A stretch of DNA of 64,000 nt from Cyclobacteriaceae bacterium. GTDB taxonomy: Bacteria > Bacteroidota > Bacteroidia > Cytophagales > Cyclobacteriaceae. Both the position numbers and the translations under genes were made by a program. The notes beneath the pieces are model-generated. The model ran no database searches. It had not been told where the DNA came from and worked only from the letters and a program-made list of their open reading frames with translations. Below, piece after piece: positions 50,305 to 57,824 of this stretch (position 1 is its first letter; every line of letters starts with the position of its first letter). The stretch covers positions 1,054,001 to 1,118,000 of the forward strand of contig JAIBBC010000002.1 in the NCBI GenBank assembly GCA_019694875.1, written 5' to 3'.

Positions 50305-50442
50305 TTATTTAGCGGACTTCTTTCCGCTACCGAATTTCCTGGCTGGTGTTTTACGATTCTTTTCGTACGCTACTTCATACTTTTCGTTTTTGTTCACGTA
50401 GCTCCGATCCTTCGGCCCGGATTTCTTTGCTGCAGTTGCCAT
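50305..50442 (-). CDS. 45-residue basic protein, DUF3606-like
   Basis: MATAAKKSGPKDRSYVNKNE, then KYEVAYEKNRKTPARKFGSG, KKSAK: the core PKDRSYVNKNEKYEVAYE matches the start of DUF3606 (GPQDRSRINxNEDYEVRYW), truncated before the helix that ends that domain. Lys/Arg-rich tail. Short stress-type proteins of this style are common in Bacteroidota and Proteobacteria. The ATG at 50442 lies close to the glycosylase start on the same strand (12 bases separate their ends), so cotranscription is possible. Confidence 0.65.
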   Translation of the reverse strand: MATAAKKSGPKDRSYVNKNEKYEVAYEKNRKTPARKFGSGKKSAK

Positions 50443-50471
50443 AACTTGATAGTAATTGGTTAAACAAAAGA

Positions 50472-51041
50472 TTAATCCTTCGGGATGTTTCCCGATGTTG
50501 CTGTAGTTGAACTGTAAGGTGCAGTACTGAACTTACCCTGACCATCGGCCCATACGGTAGACGGGGCACCGCTCTTGTCGCGAAGCTCAAGGTAATACCC
50601 TGATTTGCCCGCATCGGTCACCGACCAGTAACCGGTTACGGTTTGATTTTTATAAGGACTTTGTCCGTAGGCGTTGATGAGTGTGGCAGGCACAGTTGAT
50701 TTGTTCCACTCCGTGCGTCTAAGGGTTTCCACGTAGTTGCCCTGTTGGTCGTAGCGCGCCATGTATTGGGCTGAACCGATCGCGTAGTTGCCTGTGTAGC
50801 CATAATTGGTTTCATACCATTTGATGGTTTGCGTTTCGGTAGCCGAGTTACGGGAATTGAGGTCGCGGCCCAGTCGCTCGCTCACCATCGGATCGCTGAC
50901 AAGCTTTGGAGTTTGTGATACTGTTCCGGTCGCTTCTACCGGACGGGGAGTTGGTGTGGTTTGTTCCTGGCTCTGCGCATAACCGGTTAACAGGGTAACC
51001 GACAACGCGAGTGATGCAATGTATCGCTTGGTATCTTTCAT
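50472..51041 (-). CDS. secreted PepSY-like/BLIP-like protein
   Basis: 189 residues with a signal peptide (YIASLALSVTLLTGYAQSQ) and a Pro/Thr/Ser-rich spacer. The core TIKWYETNYGYTGNYAIGSAQYMARYDQQGNYVETLRRTEW, followed by TLINAYGQSPYKNQTVTGYWSVTDAGKSGYYLELRD, resembles the PepSY-like domain (beta-lactamase-inhibitor-like) of Bacteroidota. Probably periplasmic; function unknown. Confidence 0.75.
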   Translation of the reverse strand: MKDTKRYIASLALSVTLLTGYAQSQEQTTPTPRPVEATGTVSQTPKLVSDPMVSERLGRDLNSRNSATETQTIKWYETNYGYTGNYAIGSAQYMARYDQQGNYVETLRRTEWNKSTVPATLINAYGQSPYKNQTVTGYWSVTDAGKSGYYLELRDKSGAPSTVWADGQGKFSTAPYSSTTATSGNIPKD

Positions 51042-51202
51042 GGTATTGATTTTTAGGTTAATTCAATCGGTTGAAACATCTCAAAATATTATGCCATCTA
51101 TTGAACAATCTGCAGCGATAGCTTGGGAGTGAATTTTTAATGTAAACAATCGCACGAAGACTGGCGGATGTTGTTGTTTAACCTCAATCTGGGGAAGAAA
51201 CC

Positions 51203-51652
51203 TTACGGAAGAATGTGGTAGCCAAGCCAGGCGCCAATTCCAAAAACTACATGGCTTAAAAAAATCGGAATGTAAAATTCCTTTAGGTTGATTTTTGGCG
51301 GAGACGGATGGTATTTAAAAATAAGCGTCCACGTTATTAACCAGAAAATCCCCGTTGCAGCACCCAGTTCGCAGGCGCTGAGGAACGTAGACCCGTAGTA
51401 GTTATTCTCCCAGATAAAGTGGTAGGCAGTTACGAACATAACCCCAAAGAAAAAGTGCAAGGCCCATCCGCCTAAAAACCATTTTTCATTTTTGATTTTC
51501 AGGAACTTAATGGGCCGTAACAGGTGATTGATAATTTCCGGCTCTTTGAAATCTTTTTTCCGGAAGAAACTCACGCCATAGGTAAATATGGTCATGAGCA
51601 CGGTCGCGGTGACTTTGGCAATAAAGACTTTTAAGAATGCGTACCAGTCCAA
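51203..51652 (-). CDS. membrane protein of unknown function (149 aa)
   Basis: Four hydrophobic segments (FIAKVTATVLMTIFTYGVSFF, FLGGWALHFFFGVMFVTAYHFI, LGAATGIFWLITWTLIF, YIPIFLSHVVFGIGAWLGYHIL) with a basic loop in between (FFRKKDFKEPEIINHLLRPIKFLKIKNEKW). His and Trp residues in helices are notable, but no family was recognised. Confidence 0.65.
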   Translation of the reverse strand: MDWYAFLKVFIAKVTATVLMTIFTYGVSFFRKKDFKEPEIINHLLRPIKFLKIKNEKWFLGGWALHFFFGVMFVTAYHFIWENNYYGSTFLSACELGAATGIFWLITWTLIFKYHPSPPKINLKEFYIPIFLSHVVFGIGAWLGYHILP

Positions 51653-51680
51653 CCGTAACGATTAATTAATGTGATCAAGT

Positions 51681-51875
51681 TTAGGCAGCAACGGTTAATG
51701 TTATCCGCTTGTTTTCCAGGGCTTCCTTGGCGAGCGTAATCAGTTGCTCCATTGTTTCGCTCGACATGAGCAGTTGGTCTACATCGTGCTCAATCATTTC
51801 AAGCTCGGTTGTAGTGAAATTTTCCCGCAGTGTGGAGAAAACTTGTTTAATCGAGAGGTCTTGTAGCGTTTTCAT
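51681..51875 (-). CDS. small helical protein of unknown function (64 aa)
   Basis: MKTLQDLSIKQVFSTLRENF, then TTTELEMIEHDVDQLLMSSETMEQLITLAKEALENKRITLTVAA: predicted two or three helices, acidic in the middle. I chose the ATG at 51875 because the longer frame to 51971 starts with a Pro/Asn/Arg-rich segment that is not protein-like and overlaps the region before the next gene. Unknown function, possibly a stress protein. Confidence 0.5.
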   Translation of the reverse strand: MKTLQDLSIKQVFSTLRENFTTTELEMIEHDVDQLLMSSETMEQLITLAKEALENKRITLTVAA

Positions 51876-52050
51876 AGCGATTTTCGGTTGTTTGATTGAT
51901 TTATGTTTGCCGGCTGTTGGGCCGTTTGGGTTAGTACGACAAGCCGGGTGCCAGCCCGTGCGAAAACGCAAAATTTTTTCGTCCGAAGATTACATGAGCG
52001 GGTTAAGCGCGGGGGGTGATCCGATTACCTTGCGATAGTAAATCATCCCC

Positions 52051-52776
52051 ATGAAGAAGTTATTGGCCGTATTCGCCCTGTCCGTAAGCTGCCTGAACGC
52101 GTACGCACAAGATCCAAGCTCTACAAAAGAGCTGATTGAAAAGATGTACAACACGTACAAGGACAGCTGGTACCAGGCAATAACCTTCGCTCAGCAGGCT
52201 GAATTCTACAAGGATGGCGTAAAGCAAAAGGAGGAAACCTGGTATGAAGCCATGGATATGAAATCCGGTGCGCTGGTCATAAAATTCAACACCATGGACA
52301 GCGGCAATGGAATGATTTTCCGGAACGACAGCTTGCTAAGCTATACGGATAATCAGCTTAAAAGCAAAAGCTATCGCATTCACGAATTGATCGTGCTCGG
52401 CTTTAGTGTTTATACCAATTCGCCACAGTCGACCCTCGATAAGATCAAAGCATCGGGATTTAATACCGACATGTTCAAGCAGGAGATGTTCGATTCGCGC
52501 TTGCACTACGTAGTTGGTGACCCCGAAAAGGGGCAGTTCTGGATTGACGCGAAAACATTGTTGTTCACTAAGCTTAACAAGACCGGGCAGGGGCGGACGC
52601 AGGAAATTGAGTTCAAGGGGTACCAAAAATTAGGAAAGGGATGGATTGAAACCGAGGTTCTTTTTAAAGTGAACGGTCAGTTGTTCATGCGCGAGATTTA
52701 CAGCGATATAAAAGCCCCCAAAACACTCCCCGCAAGCTTTTACAAACAATACATGTTTAACCAAATAATTTGGTGA
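52051..52776 (+). CDS. secreted protein, LolA-like fold suspected (241 aa)
   Basis: Signal peptide (KKLLAVFALSVSCLNAYAQ), then a domain with WYQAITFAQQAEFYKDGVKQKEETWYEAMDMKSGALVIKFNTMDSGNGMIFRNDSLLSY and SRLHYVVGDPEKGQFWIDAKTLLFTKL. The alternating strands and the FxxDGVxxxEETW, FWID motifs resemble outer-membrane lipoprotein sorting/LolA-like proteins; that is a fold guess, not a family assignment. Periplasmic. Stands alone. Confidence 0.7.
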   Translation: MKKLLAVFALSVSCLNAYAQDPSSTKELIEKMYNTYKDSWYQAITFAQQAEFYKDGVKQKEETWYEAMDMKSGALVIKFNTMDSGNGMIFRNDSLLSYTDNQLKSKSYRIHELIVLGFSVYTNSPQSTLDKIKASGFNTDMFKQEMFDSRLHYVVGDPEKGQFWIDAKTLLFTKLNKTGQGRTQEIEFKGYQKLGKGWIETEVLFKVNGQLFMREIYSDIKAPKTLPASFYKQYMFNQIIW

Positions 52777-52937
52777 AGGCAAATATTCGTTTGCGCGAAT
52801 AAATAGTTACCAAAAAAAAATCGTGGAAAAATGTAGGAGTAACTCCCATTGAACTTGACAATGTTTGTTGAGTTGCAGTAGATTCGTTGCGCGGTAGAAA
52901 AAGGTCTTCTCTTGAATTACCGTACAACCACGAAGTA

Positions 52938-53219
52938 ATGCCTGTTAAGCTTCAAATAACATGTATCGATCGGTCTGATTCATTGGATCCGCATCACCGC
53001 ATTCTTTCGATCGGTGGCGGAAGCTCGGTGCACCGGTGGACCGTGAGCCAGGAAGATGCAATCCGGGGCATTGAACGTAATGATTGGGAGTTTTATATCT
53101 ACCGTCAGGGCAAAATCATGAATGTGGTGGTTGCTGAGCGTGACGGTGAGAAGTACCTCAAGGCGATTTGCGATGCTGACCAGCCCGACATGCTGTTAAC
53201 CCTGCCTCAATCTGTATAA
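52938..53219 (+). CDS. DUF3892 protein
   Basis: 93 residues: ITCIDRSDSLDPHHRILSIGGGSSVHRWTVSQEDAIRGIERNDWEFYIYRQGKIMNVVVAERDGEKYLKAICDADQPDMLLTLPQ. This is DUF3892, with the GGG turn, the I-x-x-W helix and the KYLKA...LL-LP end. Cytoplasmic, unknown function. The start is the ATG at 52938; a longer frame from 52887 has no support. Ends at a terminator shared with the convergent gene. Confidence 0.8.
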   Translation: MPVKLQITCIDRSDSLDPHHRILSIGGGSSVHRWTVSQEDAIRGIERNDWEFYIYRQGKIMNVVVAERDGEKYLKAICDADQPDMLLTLPQSV

Positions 53220-53254
53220 AAAAAGGCCACCCGTTTCCGGGCAGCCTATTTTTT
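53218..53254. terminator. bidirectional terminator between DUF3892 and barrel genes
   Basis: AGGC-CA-CCCG (53224-53233) and CGGG-CA-GCCT (53238-53247) form a stem with an internal CA/CA mismatch and a four-base loop. T runs flank it on both strands. Confidence 0.75.
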
Positions 53255-53268
53255 ACCTTCAATATTTT

Positions 53269-53904
53269 TTACTGGTTGAAGTTGAATGACACATAAACCT
53301 GTGCATTCGAGTTTTTTGAGTTTCCGAGAATATCATCTGCGATGTTTGAGTCGGCAATCTTTTGCAGACCATAATTATAACGGGCTCCCAATTGAACAGC
53401 GCCAACGTTAAAACCAACACCTGCTGAGATACCATAATCCCAGGATTTGAAATTATCGCGGTCGATATCATCGCTGCCGTCAATATCTCCGTCAACATCA
53501 ACATTCGCATTCAGCAGGTATCCAAAGTATGGTCCTACGTGAATCTCTGCAGCATCTCCGAGCTTAAATACAGCCAACACCGGGATGTCGATGTAGTTCA
53601 GGTTGAAGTCAAGCGTGGCATCATACAGGTCGCTGTCATCCTCCACACGTGTACCCTTGGTAGAGTACAGGATTTCTGGCTGGATAGCAAAAACATCCGA
53701 TTCAAAAAGCTGGGTATAAACGCCCAGGTGAAAGCCGTACCTTGGATTTTCGTCATCAACATCATCTACATACAGGTTTGTAACGTTCAAACCACCTTTG
53801 ATACCCACACGCAGACCGTTGTCTTGAGCAACAGCTACACGGGTTACCGATATCAGCAAAAATCCGAGGAAAAGACTTGCGAAAAATTTTGATTTAAAAT
53901 GCAT
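53269..53904 (-). CDS. outer-membrane beta-barrel protein (OMP_b-brl type)
   Basis: 211 residues, signal peptide (FFASLFLGFLLISVTRVAVAQ) and an eight-stranded-type barrel: GLRVGIKGGLNVTNLYVDD, YGFHLGVYTQL, FAIQPEILYSTKGTRVED, LNYIDIPVLAVFKLGDAAEIHVGPYFGYLLNA, GISAGVGFNVGAVQLGARYNYGLQ and a final strand ending FNFNQ. This is a common PF13568-type Bacteroidota porin family. The loops are rich in Asp (DVDDENPR, DVDGDIDGSDDIDRD), which could bind calcium; this is inference. Confidence 0.9.
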   Translation of the reverse strand: MHFKSKFFASLFLGFLLISVTRVAVAQDNGLRVGIKGGLNVTNLYVDDVDDENPRYGFHLGVYTQLFESDVFAIQPEILYSTKGTRVEDDSDLYDATLDFNLNYIDIPVLAVFKLGDAAEIHVGPYFGYLLNANVDVDGDIDGSDDIDRDNFKSWDYGISAGVGFNVGAVQLGARYNYGLQKIADSNIADDILGNSKNSNAQVYVSFNFNQ

Positions 53905-53978
53905 AACGTTTGTTTTTTGGTTTCAGGGTTGATCATTAAATATCAGGCCAGAATGAAACGTCATGCATCGTTGATAAA

Positions 53979-54114
53979 AATCAATCACAAAATCCGTGGA
54001 TTTACGGATACGAGGTTTTTAATCGGTACAATTAAAAAATACCTGTAGATGTACTTCTACACGACAACAACACTTTTCCGGATTTCTTTCATCACTTGTG
54101 AATCAATCACAAAA
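53979..54114 (+). repeat. 14-base direct repeat before the response regulator gene
   Basis: AATCAATCACAAAA occurs at 53979-53992 and again at 54101-54114, within the intergenic space between the barrel and the CheY-like gene. Neither copy is in coding sequence. It might be a regulator site or chance. Confidence 0.35.
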
Positions 54115-54132
54115 AAATTTCAGGTAAACTAT

Positions 54133-54140
54133 TATCTTTG
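54133..54140 (+). promoter_or_regulatory. -7 element of the response regulator gene
   Basis: TATCTTTG fits TAnnTTTG and ends 16 bases before the ATG. The region where a -33 TTG is expected has none. Confidence 0.45.
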
Positions 54141-54156
54141 GATTCTATCGTAATCC

Positions 54157-54576
54157 ATGTCGAAATCCATTTTGCTTGTTGAGGATGACGCAGACGATCG
54201 GATGCTGTTTACGGAAGCCCTCTACGAGCTTACGGCAGATGTTCGGTTGAGAACAGCCAGTCATTGTGATGATGGCATTGATTCCCTCATCAAGCCGCAC
54301 GATGAACTGCCGGATTTGGTAGTGATGGACATCAACATGCCCGGTAAAAACGGGCTGGAGTGTCTCGAGGATATCCGCAGCCATTCAAGACTCTATACAT
54401 TGCCGGTTGTCATTTTATCGACCGATACGGATGAAAGCGTGATTGAAGATGCTTACAGGCGTGGTGCAAACTTTTATATTTCCAAGCCCAACTCTTTCCA
54501 GGCGCTGAAGCGCGAAGTTCACAAACTGATTACAACCGATTGGAAATCATTTCCCCGGGGACAGTCTTTCCGTTAG
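54157..54576 (+). CDS. single-domain response regulator (Rcp1-like)
   Basis: 139 residues, receiver domain only. Acidic pocket VEDDADD, phospho-acceptor Asp58 in VVMDINMPGKNG, switch Thr89 in ILSTDTD and Lys110 in YISKPN. No output domain. The sequence style, including VMDINMPGKNGLECLEDIR, is that of Rcp1-like regulators paired with phytochrome or other histidine kinases. No kinase is adjacent, so it is an orphan here. Confidence 0.92.
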   Translation: MSKSILLVEDDADDRMLFTEALYELTADVRLRTASHCDDGIDSLIKPHDELPDLVVMDINMPGKNGLECLEDIRSHSRLYTLPVVILSTDTDESVIEDAYRRGANFYISKPNSFQALKREVHKLITTDWKSFPRGQSFR

Positions 54577-54748
54577 TTATTGCCCGTTGAAAATCCGCAT
54601 GCGTGGAAAGTTATTCCACAATTTCGGCTATAATCCCTTCATACTGCGTTTCGCTGCCCGTTTTTTAAATGGCACTGTTTTTCAATGGTGTAAACAAATC
54701 TGCTTTTGCAGGTTGTTTGTAAACATTTAAACATTAGGCAATTAAACT

Positions 54749-55462
54749 ATGAAAGCGTTAAAAATCGCAGCGATGTTGCTGCTGACAGCAGGTTTCGTTC
54801 AGGCTCAGGATGTGGTCGTGAAAGGAAACACGAAAGTAAACACCGATTTCAGCAAGTATAAAACTTTTGCGTGGGCTCAGATGGATGAAACCGCCCAGCC
54901 TGAATCAGGGTACTACATCTACACCTACACGGAGCAAAAAGCTTTGCCACCGGCAACCAAAACCACCCGTACAACCAAAGCCGGTAGCAAAACAACTACA
55001 ACCACTACAACAACGGTTACCGCTCCTTACGTGTATTCTTACAATGTTATTATTCCGTCAACCAACCTGATGGTTAATACAGCTGTTAAAAGTTCCGTTA
55101 GCGAAGAACTTGTGGCTCGCGGATATCGTGAAAACACCGTGCGCCCCGACTTGCTCGTAGCGTATCGCGTGCTGGAAAGACAAGCGAAGATGAAAGGTTA
55201 CGTGAATGATGTTCCAACCATGGTAACAGGCGGAAAAGAAGTTCGTACACCAAGCGATACAACTACGCACGTACTGCTTCCCGGTACACTGATCATTTCG
55301 CTGATCGACACCCGTACATCTGAAGTTGTGTGGGATGGTTTTGCATCAGGCCTGGTGCGCGACAACGCGTTTATAACCGAAGAAACAAAGATTAAAGAAG
55401 CCGTTCACCTGATCATGAACGAATTCAAATATCGTGGCGACAAGGTCAATAAAGTCGACTGA
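54749..55462 (+). CDS. DUF4136 secreted protein
   Basis: 237 residues, signal peptide (LKIAAMLLLTAGFVQAQ). DUF4136 features: NTDFSKYKTFAWAQ, NTAVKSSVSEELVARGYREN, RPDLLVAYRV, ISLIDTRTSEVVWDGFASG. A Thr-rich insert (TTRTTKAGSKTTTTTTTT) sits between the first and second blocks; the family usually lacks it. Outer-membrane or periplasmic, unknown function. A motif ACATTTAAACA lies upstream (54723-54733), as before the BON gene. Confidence 0.87.
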   Translation: MKALKIAAMLLLTAGFVQAQDVVVKGNTKVNTDFSKYKTFAWAQMDETAQPESGYYIYTYTEQKALPPATKTTRTTKAGSKTTTTTTTTVTAPYVYSYNVIIPSTNLMVNTAVKSSVSEELVARGYRENTVRPDLLVAYRVLERQAKMKGYVNDVPTMVTGGKEVRTPSDTTTHVLLPGTLIISLIDTRTSEVVWDGFASGLVRDNAFITEETKIKEAVHLIMNEFKYRGDKVNKVD

Positions 55463-55521
55463 TTAAAAGTTGAATCACATTGAAAGAGGGCGATGAGCCC
55501 TTTTTCTTTAACCAGCTGTTT

Positions 55522-55953
55522 ATGGAAACGTATATTGTGAAAAAGGAAATTGAGATAAGCAGTTCTGCTCAAAATGTCTGGCAGGCGTTAACCGACCCTG
55601 AATACACGCAGGAGTACTTTTTTGGATGTGCAGTACATTCAAACTGGAATGCAGGAGATTCGATCGTTTTCAAGAGGATGATCCTCTGGATTTTTCCGTT
55701 TGAACTCAAGGGGAAGATTATCAGAATCAATCGGGCATCACTGCTGCAGTATTCACTCAAGAACACGAAGCATTCGTCCGAGTCGTTGGTTACAATCCGG
55801 TTAACGGAAAAGAATGGCAGCACAATTGTAACAGTTACAGACGATGTAGGGCAGGGTGAAGGTGCCCAAGGCAGGTACAGCCGATCGGTAAAAGGATGGG
55901 ATAAAGTACTTGGCGGCCTTAAGAGAACTGTAGAAGAAGAATTTGAACCATGA
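55522..55953 (+). CDS. SRPBCC/START-like domain protein
   Basis: 143 residues: YIVKKEIEISSSAQNVWQALTDPEYTQEYFFGCAVHSNWNAGDSIVFKRM, then GKIIRINRASLLQYSLKN and WDKVLGGLKRTVEEEF. This is the SRPBCC fold of the AHSA1 group, which binds hydrophobic ligands. Start at 55522; the TTG at 55480 would add 14 unlikely residues. It overlaps the next gene (ATGA), a PAS-like protein. Confidence 0.87.
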   Translation: METYIVKKEIEISSSAQNVWQALTDPEYTQEYFFGCAVHSNWNAGDSIVFKRMILWIFPFELKGKIIRINRASLLQYSLKNTKHSSESLVTIRLTEKNGSTIVTVTDDVGQGEGAQGRYSRSVKGWDKVLGGLKRTVEEEFEP

Positions 55954-56294
55954 TGTTAACCAAAACCAAAGCGGCCCAGCATCCACTTTCGCATGAGGCG
56001 CCACGTACGCTGTTGCTGATCGCACATGCGCAGGTATTTACATTTATTGAAGGCTGGAACGAGCTTCGGGAGGAGAAAGAGAACTTTCCGTTTGGCGAAC
56101 ACGCTTTCAATTTCGACTACCTGCTTCACGTAAGCGGAATCAATTACCTGATTCATCCGAATGATGTTCCACAGATTGTTCAGATGATCCGGCAAGGTGT
56201 TTCTGAACTTGTTGAATTTAACTTCAGATTTATCAACCGGTCGGGTGAAGTAAAGACGTTGCTTGGGCTGGCACGGTTGGTGCCGAAAGTTTAA
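55950..56294 (+). CDS. PAS-like small protein
   Basis: 114 residues. The C-terminal half YLIHPNDVPQIVQMIRQGVSELVEFNFRFINRSGEVKTLLGLARLV has the pattern of a PAS_3 domain (HPDDxxxV... EYRxxxxDGxxRWxxGxAR), with the usual sensor helix absent. The N-terminal half is helical with a Glu/Lys-rich turn. No output domain. It overlaps the SRPBCC gene by four bases and is followed by a YtxH-like gene, making a three-gene unit. The PAS identification is by pattern only. Confidence 0.6.
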   Translation: MMLTKTKAAQHPLSHEAPRTLLLIAHAQVFTFIEGWNELREEKENFPFGEHAFNFDYLLHVSGINYLIHPNDVPQIVQMIRQGVSELVEFNFRFINRSGEVKTLLGLARLVPKV

Positions 56295-56312
56295 CTAAAA
56301 ATCAGATACACC

Positions 56313-56519
56313 ATGAAAAAACACAAAAAAGATAAAATCGATAAGAAATCAACGGTCGTTAACCGTATCGTATTTGCAGCGATTGCCGGAGCAATAACCG
56401 GGCTGGCAGTAACATACCTGCTTGAATCCGAGAAGGGCAGAAGCTTGCTGGCACAAGCTGGGTCGTCACTGAAGAGTTTTGCAGGCAACATCAAATTGCC
56501 TTCGTTGCTTCGCGCGTAA
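56313..56519 (+). CDS. YtxH-like small membrane-anchored protein
   Basis: 68 residues: basic start (KKHKKDKIDKKSTVVNR), one helix with Gly/Ala (VFAAIAGAITGLAVTYLL), then ESEKGRSLLAQAGSSLKSFAGNI. The GAxxGxxxxxLLxSxKGR pattern is typical of YtxH/stress small proteins. 19 bases after the PAS-like gene. Its stop abuts that of the convergent NUDIX gene. Confidence 0.75.
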   Translation: MKKHKKDKIDKKSTVVNRIVFAAIAGAITGLAVTYLLESEKGRSLLAQAGSSLKSFAGNIKLPSLLRA

Positions 56520-56981
56520 CTACGACAAAAGCTCGTATGCGCGCTTCAGTAACGGCAATTGCCCGGAGTTGATCATAACCGATGCTTTGTCGAACGACAT
56601 CCACTCGGCACGGTCTGCTTCCGGTATAGAAAGGATTTTTCCGGACTTGGGCGGCCACTCTATGTCGATATAATTAGACTTGATACCGCTTTCCGGATTC
56701 CAGGATCCCGCAAACACCCATGCGTGAATGGACTTGCCACTTTTTGTTTTTGCAGAACCAAGCGATCGATACGGACCGGCAGGATTTATTCCGGTTTCTT
56801 CTTTGAATTCCCGTATTGCTGCGTCCAGCAGCTCCTCATCTGCATCAACCAAACCTTTTGGAATACTCCAGGCACCCCCATTCTTTTTCATCCAAAATGG
56901 CCCGCCCGGATGAATAAGAAAAAATTCGGGCTGAGTGCCGTCTTTCCGATACATTAATAAACCCGCTGACTGTTGTGGCAT
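56520..56981 (-). CDS. NUDIX hydrolase
   Basis: 153 residues with a perfect Nudix box at about 43-65 (GLVDADEELLDAAIREFKEETGI; Glu61 and Glu62 with Gly64). The context GGPFWMKKNGGAWSIPKG is that of diadenosine polyphosphate or other nucleoside diphosphate-linked hydrolases. Substrate is not readable. Start at 56981 (MPQQSAGLLMYRK). Convergent with the YtxH gene without spacer. Confidence 0.92.
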   Translation of the reverse strand: MPQQSAGLLMYRKDGTQPEFFLIHPGGPFWMKKNGGAWSIPKGLVDADEELLDAAIREFKEETGINPAGPYRSLGSAKTKSGKSIHAWVFAGSWNPESGIKSNYIDIEWPPKSGKILSIPEADRAEWMSFDKASVMINSGQLPLLKRAYELLS

Positions 56982-57011
56982 ACTTGAGCAAGATGCAAAA
57001 TCGGCCGATGA

Positions 57012-57200
57012 TTAGTCCGATTCCTGCTTTGTTTTCTGTTCGGATGTTGCTTCTCTTTTCTCCCTTACTTTCTGAGGAGTTGAGGTTTGACTGTTATTCG
57101 TATCGTACGATGTGAACTTGCTGTCGTCACCTTCACGACCTTTGGTTGCTGGAGTTTTGCGTTTATGATTGTTCGGGTTTTTCGGCTTATCAGTTTTCAT
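57012..57200 (-). CDS. charged low-complexity small protein (62 aa)
   Basis: MKTDKPKNPNNHKRKTPATK at the start, then GREGDDSKFTSYDTNNSQTSTPQKVREKREATSEQKTKQESD: Lys, Glu, Thr, Ser, Asn and Gln-rich, no hydrophobic core, presumably disordered. It resembles small hydrophilic stress proteins but matches no family I know. Neighbouring frames are not better, and the compositional bias lends moderate support. Confidence 0.45.
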   Translation of the reverse strand: MKTDKPKNPNNHKRKTPATKGREGDDSKFTSYDTNNSQTSTPQKVREKREATSEQKTKQESD

Positions 57201-57397
57201 AGCTATCAGATTTTAGATTATACGCTCTAAAATTTGAGCCAGATTAAATCCAACACGTCAGCTTCGATATTGATCCCGCGTGTGGAAAACAAAAATGAGG
57301 TGTAGATTAATTCCGTCACGACCGATCTGGAAAGACCCATCGCTACCGAAAAAAACACGGCATGATTGTTCTGATGATCATTCAAAAGTTAACAAAT

Positions 57398-57547
57398 ATG
57401 GATTCCGATAAGAATGTTAAACCTGAGGATGAAAAGGAGAAAGTGAAATCTCCTGATAAGGTTGAAACTCCGCCACCTCCGCAACACATGGACCCGTCTA
57501 AAAAACCGGAGAAAGACAGGGACAAGCAGGAGCAGGGCAAAAAATAA
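57398..57547 (+). CDS. charged Lys/Glu/Pro-rich peptide (49 aa)
   Basis: MDSDKNVKPEDEKEKVKSPDK, then VETPPPPQHMDPSKKPEKDRDKQEQGKK. Entirely hydrophilic, with a PPPP stretch. Start at 57398 (a run-up frame from 57362 is hydrophobic and unlikely). Its stop lies within the terminator hairpin at 57545-57572. Function unknown; another of the small charged proteins of this region. Confidence 0.45.
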   Translation: MDSDKNVKPEDEKEKVKSPDKVETPPPPQHMDPSKKPEKDRDKQEQGKK

Positions 57548-57572
57548 AAAAGGGACGCTTACCAGGCGTCCC
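57545..57572 (-). terminator. terminator after the DUF6496 gene
   Basis: GGGACGC (57552-57558) and GCGTCCC (57566-57572), seven-base loop. On the minus strand TTTTTTATTTT follows. It ends the minus-strand DUF6496 unit and overlaps the stop of the plus-strand gene. Confidence 0.8.
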
Positions 57573-57586
57573 AATGTTTCTATTGT

Positions 57587-57796
57587 TTATGACGACTTCT
57601 TTCGGGTTGTCTTTTTACGTGAAGTCTTTTTCTTCGGCACCTTGGCACCTTCTTTCCGCGCTTCCGATAATCCAATAGCAATCGCCTGCTTTCGGCTGGT
57701 TACTTTCTTTCCGCTGCCGCTTCGCAATGTGCCACGCTTTTTCTCGTGCATTACTTTCTCAACTTTCCTCGATGCTTTCTTTGAATACTTAGCCAT
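57587..57796 (-). CDS. DUF6496 basic protein
   Basis: 69 residues: MHEKKRGTLRSGSGKKVTSRKQAIAIGLSEARKEGAKVP is the DUF6496 core, with the Lys/Arg tail PKKKTSRKKTTRKKSS. Strongly basic, probably binds nucleic acid. The 5' leader AAACACAAATGCT before the ATG is nearly that of the histone-like gene at 22950. Followed by a terminator; the SDR gene lies upstream on the same strand by 28 bases. Confidence 0.85.
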   Translation of the reverse strand: MAKYSKKASRKVEKVMHEKKRGTLRSGSGKKVTSRKQAIAIGLSEARKEGAKVPKKKTSRKKTTRKKSS

Positions 57797-57824
57797 AGCA
57801 TTTGTGTTTTACGTGTTACTTAAT

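Noticed and set aside
57012-57547. small charged ORFs as conserved stress genes
   Set aside because: Kept as low-confidence genes only; a conserved function claim was dropped because composition alone cannot show it.
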